NCBI RefSeq assembly: GCF_000410535.2
Contig: NC_021490.2
Coordinates: 840,501 to 904,500, forward strand
Direction of reading: 5' to 3'
Source of the DNA: Treponema pallidum subsp. pallidum str. Nichols
Lineage (GTDB): Bacteria; Spirochaetota; Spirochaetia; Treponematales; Treponemataceae
Length of the DNA: 64,000 bases
Both the position numbers and the translations under genes were made by a program. The notes below the pieces were generated by a model. The model was given only the letters and a program-made list of their open reading frames with translations. It searched no databases and was not told where the DNA came from. This document shows, piece after piece, positions 62,036 to 64,000 of this stretch; position 1 is the first letter of the stretch; each line of letters starts with the position of its first letter.

Positions 62036-63265
62036 CTACTCAAGCACGTCAGTGACGATGCGCACCACGCGTTTTTTCCCCGCGCGAACTATTACCGTCC
62101 CGTCCAAATCCAACGCTGACTGGTCAATTACCGCACCGATATCTGCCACGCGCTGGAGCCCGACAAAAGCTCCTCCTTGTGCAATCAAGCGCCGTGCATC
62201 ACTCTTCGTAGTACACAATCCAACCTGTACAAACAAATCAGTCACTTTGATCCCAACTTGCAACGTGCACTGTGTCAGCTCGAACGTCGGCAATGCACAC
62301 TTATCGCCACACCCGCCGAATGCCGCGCGCGCTCCCTGCAACGCCACCTGCGCGACAGCCGTTCCGTGCATGAGGCGCGTTACCTCGTATGCCAACAGCT
62401 CCTTTGCACAATTAATTCCCTGAGTCAATATCGCCTCGACATCGCGCACAGACAAAAAGGTAAACAGGAGCAAGAAACGCCGCACATCTTCATCCGGAGT
62501 ATTTCGCCAGTATTGGAAAAAGTCATAGGGAGACACCAAAGCCGGGTCTAAGAAGAGCGCACCTTGCTCGGTCTTGCCCATTTTTTGCCCATCCGCCCGG
62601 GTAATGAGCGGAAAGGTCAACCCATGCACGGTTTTTCCGCGCACTCTTCGAACCAAATCCGCCCCGGCAACAATGTTGCCCCATTGATCATCGCCGCCAA
62701 TTTGTAACTCTACCGCGTAGCGATCACTGAGCGTTAAAAAATCATAGCTCTGCAATAGCTGATAATTAAATTCAAGAAAGGAAAGTCCTGTCTCCAGGCG
62801 TTTCTTGTACGCCTCATAGGTAAGCATTTTGTTTACAGAAAAATGCGCCCCAACCTCTCGCAAGAAATCAATGTAATTCAAATGTGCCAACCAATCACGA
62901 TTATTCACATAGAACACATGCCTGTGATCGAAGGAAAGAAAATGATCCAGCTGCGCAACTATCGCTCCCGCGTACGCATCGAGCGTTGCATAATCGAGCA
63001 TCTTGCGCATACTGGTTTTGCCGGAGGGATCCCCAATACGCGCGGTACCTCCACCGATGAGCACGCAACCGCGGTGCCCCGCATCACACAAATGCTTTAG
63101 CGCAAACATAGGGAGCATGTGCCCAACGTGCAAACTACTGCCAGTTGGATCTACACCGACATAAAAGGTGAGTGGGCCTGCATCCATACGCGCCGAAAGC
63201 GCCGAAAGATCAGTACATTGTCTAATAAAACCACGCGCCTGAAGACGCGCAAGCGCAGGATTCAT
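62036..63265 (-). CDS. tyrS: Tyrosyl-tRNA synthetase
   Basis: 409 residues from ATG 63265; the frame is open to 63286. Class Ic. 'YVGVDPTGSSLHVGHMLPM' (HIGH), 'IGGDDQWGNIVAGADL', 'QKMGKTEQGALF' (KMSKS position), and a C-terminal S4 domain ('DLFVQVGLCTTKSDARRLIAQGGAFV'). TATAAT lies 7 nt before this ATG and no ribosome site is present, suggesting a leaderless transcript. Standard length of TyrRS. Confidence 0.96.
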   Translation of the reverse strand: MNPALARLQARGFIRQCTDLSALSARMDAGPLTFYVGVDPTGSSLHVGHMLPMFALKHLCDAGHRGCVLIGGGTARIGDPSGKTSMRKMLDYATLDAYAGAIVAQLDHFLSFDHRHVFYVNNRDWLAHLNYIDFLREVGAHFSVNKMLTYEAYKKRLETGLSFLEFNYQLLQSYDFLTLSDRYAVELQIGGDDQWGNIVAGADLVRRVRGKTVHGLTFPLITRADGQKMGKTEQGALFLDPALVSPYDFFQYWRNTPDEDVRRFLLLFTFLSVRDVEAILTQGINCAKELLAYEVTRLMHGTAVAQVALQGARAAFGGCGDKCALPTFELTQCTLQVGIKVTDLFVQVGLCTTKSDARRLIAQGGAFVGLQRVADIGAVIDQSALDLDGTVIVRAGKKRVVRIVTDVLE

Positions 63266-63272
63266 GGAGCCG

Positions 63273-63278
63273 ATTATA
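63273..63278 (-). promoter_or_regulatory. -10 box (perfect TATAAT) abutting the tyrS start codon
   Basis: TATAAT on the minus strand (63278-63273), 7 nt before the ATG at 63265. A weak -35 (TGGATC) lies 18 nt upstream. No Shine-Dalgarno sequence in the intervening CGGCTCC. Confidence 0.5.
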
Positions 63279-63372
63279 CCGCGCATCGCACACCCCGATC
63301 CAGGGCAGGCGGTTCAGTCCCGAGAAAAAGACAAAACGCGCTGATGCACCCCCACCGTCGCCCCGCGTGTCA

Positions 63373-64000
63373 CTATTCCTTTAAAAGCGCTGCAATCTTC
63401 GGACGACTCCAGCGCACCGCAACGTCATAGGGTGTCTCTCCCGCCACGTTTCGTAAAAACTTTCCAAAGCGATTCATCGCCAGCAAACCTTGCAGTGTCT
63501 TTTCATCTGCAACCTTTGCTGCGTAATGGAGAATACTTTCTCCAGCTGAATCTGTCTTATTTACCGCAAAACCCACCAGCGTTTTCAAGATTGACGTGTT
63601 CTTGCTCAGGACTAACAAGGCCGGAGACTCCCCCACGTTGTTTGCAATGAATAGGTCCGCACCGAGTGCTAAAAGCTCATGACACAGATCCGAGCGATCC
63701 TTTTTTATGGCAAGCACCAATGCCGAAGATCCCATCCGATCCCGTTTGTCGATTGGATATCCCTTTGCCAGTAAAAGCCGAAATGTCTGCACGGGCACAT
63801 TTTCCATAACCGCAAGATGCAGTGGCGTCTGCCCGTCAGAATTTGCCAGGAGCGGATCCTTCCCCACGACTGCACCGACAAACGTATCTCCCTTCAACAG
63901 GGCAAGTGACAGCGGCGTAGTCCCGTACGAATCGCGCGCAAAGGGGTTGCCTCCTGCAGCGCGCAACGCCGCAATAACTGACTGCGAATTGCACAGTACC
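63373..64000 (-). CDS. Ankyrin-repeat protein (partial, N-terminus beyond window)
   Basis: An open frame from the right edge (continuing upstream) to a stop at 63373, 208 residues visible. It consists of ankyrin units: 'GTTPLSLALLKGDTFVGAVV', 'GQTPLHLAVMENVPVQTFRLLLAKGYPI', 'GSSALVLAIKKDRSDLCHELLALGADLF', 'GESPALLVLSKNTSILKTLV', 'GESILHYAAKVADEKTLQGLLAMN' and a final 'GETPYDVAVRWSRPKIAALLKE' (each interrupted). Ankyrin arrays mediate protein-protein contacts. The true start is outside the window; an internal TTG at 63966 is unlikely to be it. Confidence 0.9.
   Translation of the reverse strand, partial: VLCNSQSVIAALRAAGGNPFARDSYGTTPLSLALLKGDTFVGAVVGKDPLLANSDGQTPLHLAVMENVPVQTFRLLLAKGYPIDKRDRMGSSALVLAIKKDRSDLCHELLALGADLFIANNVGESPALLVLSKNTSILKTLVGFAVNKTDSAGESILHYAAKVADEKTLQGLLAMNRFGKFLRNVAGETPYDVAVRWSRPKIAALLKE

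Overview
The window looks like a contiguous, unrearranged stretch of a Treponema pallidum chromosome (order Spirochaetales). Evidence: about 50-55% G+C with very dense packing, a spirochaetal FlaB core flagellin, an ApbE/Ftp flavin-trafficking lipoprotein, a Tp32-type methionine-binding lipoprotein, a one-iron superoxide reductase, and many small species-typical hypothetical proteins. From memory, the gene order matches the segment around TP0771-TP0835 of the Nichols strain. That is recall, not a database result. I see no insertion sequences, prophage, CRISPR arrays or integrative elements, and base composition gives no sign of a recent island. Both ends cut genes: a Na/Pi cotransporter on the left and an ankyrin-repeat protein on the right.

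Layout. 1-5.5 kb: Na/Pi cotransporter, a lipoprotein, HtrA protease directly behind tRNA-Lys, tRNA-Leu, an MgtC-like membrane protein, endonuclease III and a ComF-family protein. 5.5-11.6 kb (minus): a small zinc-ribbon protein, MazG, DedA, NAD synthetase, a degenerate M23 peptidase and a beta-propeller-like exported protein. 11.6-13.9 kb: lptC-lptA-lptB. 13.9-18.8 kb: membrane proteins, an SPFH-like protein, a LolA-fold lipoprotein-carrier-like protein and a large RND/MMPL exporter. 19-21.8 kb: flaB2 and a conserved unknown. 21.8-27.6 kb (minus): metG, proC, apbE, metK. 27.9-34.7 kb: D-Ala-D-Ala carboxypeptidase, ClpA, a DHH phosphoesterase and a sugar-type ABC ATPase. 34.7-38.3 kb: RNase II-family enzyme and FemAB-like transferase. 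38.5-42.5 kb: rpmF-acpP-rnc-dam and a frameshifted acyl/AMP ligase. 42.5-52.3 kb: unknown protein, TrxB, GNAT protein, SDR-like protein, enolase, RNase Z, TPR protein, Tp32, MscS and superoxide reductase. 52.5-58.5 kb: a tiny basic ribosomal-type gene, dxs, then cdaA-cdaR-acpS-DUF2225-truA. 58.5-64 kb: argS, GerMN protein, adhesin-like protein, tyrS and ankyrin protein.

How the genes fit together. The content is core housekeeping (two tRNAs, three aminoacyl-tRNA synthetases, RNase III/Z/II, L32), cell-envelope work (Lpt bridge, RND exporter, carboxypeptidase, FemAB-like transferase, HtrA), redox defence (superoxide reductase, TrxB) and c-di-AMP signalling (CdaA/CdaR, with a DHH-DHHA1 protein as a possible hydrolase). 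Several enzymes show genome-reduction decay while keeping a reading frame: the glutaminase half of NadE, the M23 protein and the second half of MazG have lost catalytic residues, and the AMP-ligase is frameshifted.

The most notable observations are a 29-codon GTG-start gene (52523-52612) that looks like the AURKAIP1/COX24 (mS38/bS22-like) ribosomal family; several genes (trxB, a DHH phosphoesterase, tyrS, an SDR-like gene, perhaps nth) whose -10 box lies only 6-12 nt before an ATG with no Shine-Dalgarno sequence, which suggests leaderless mRNAs; and an htrA start codon 12 nt behind the 3' end of tRNA-Lys.
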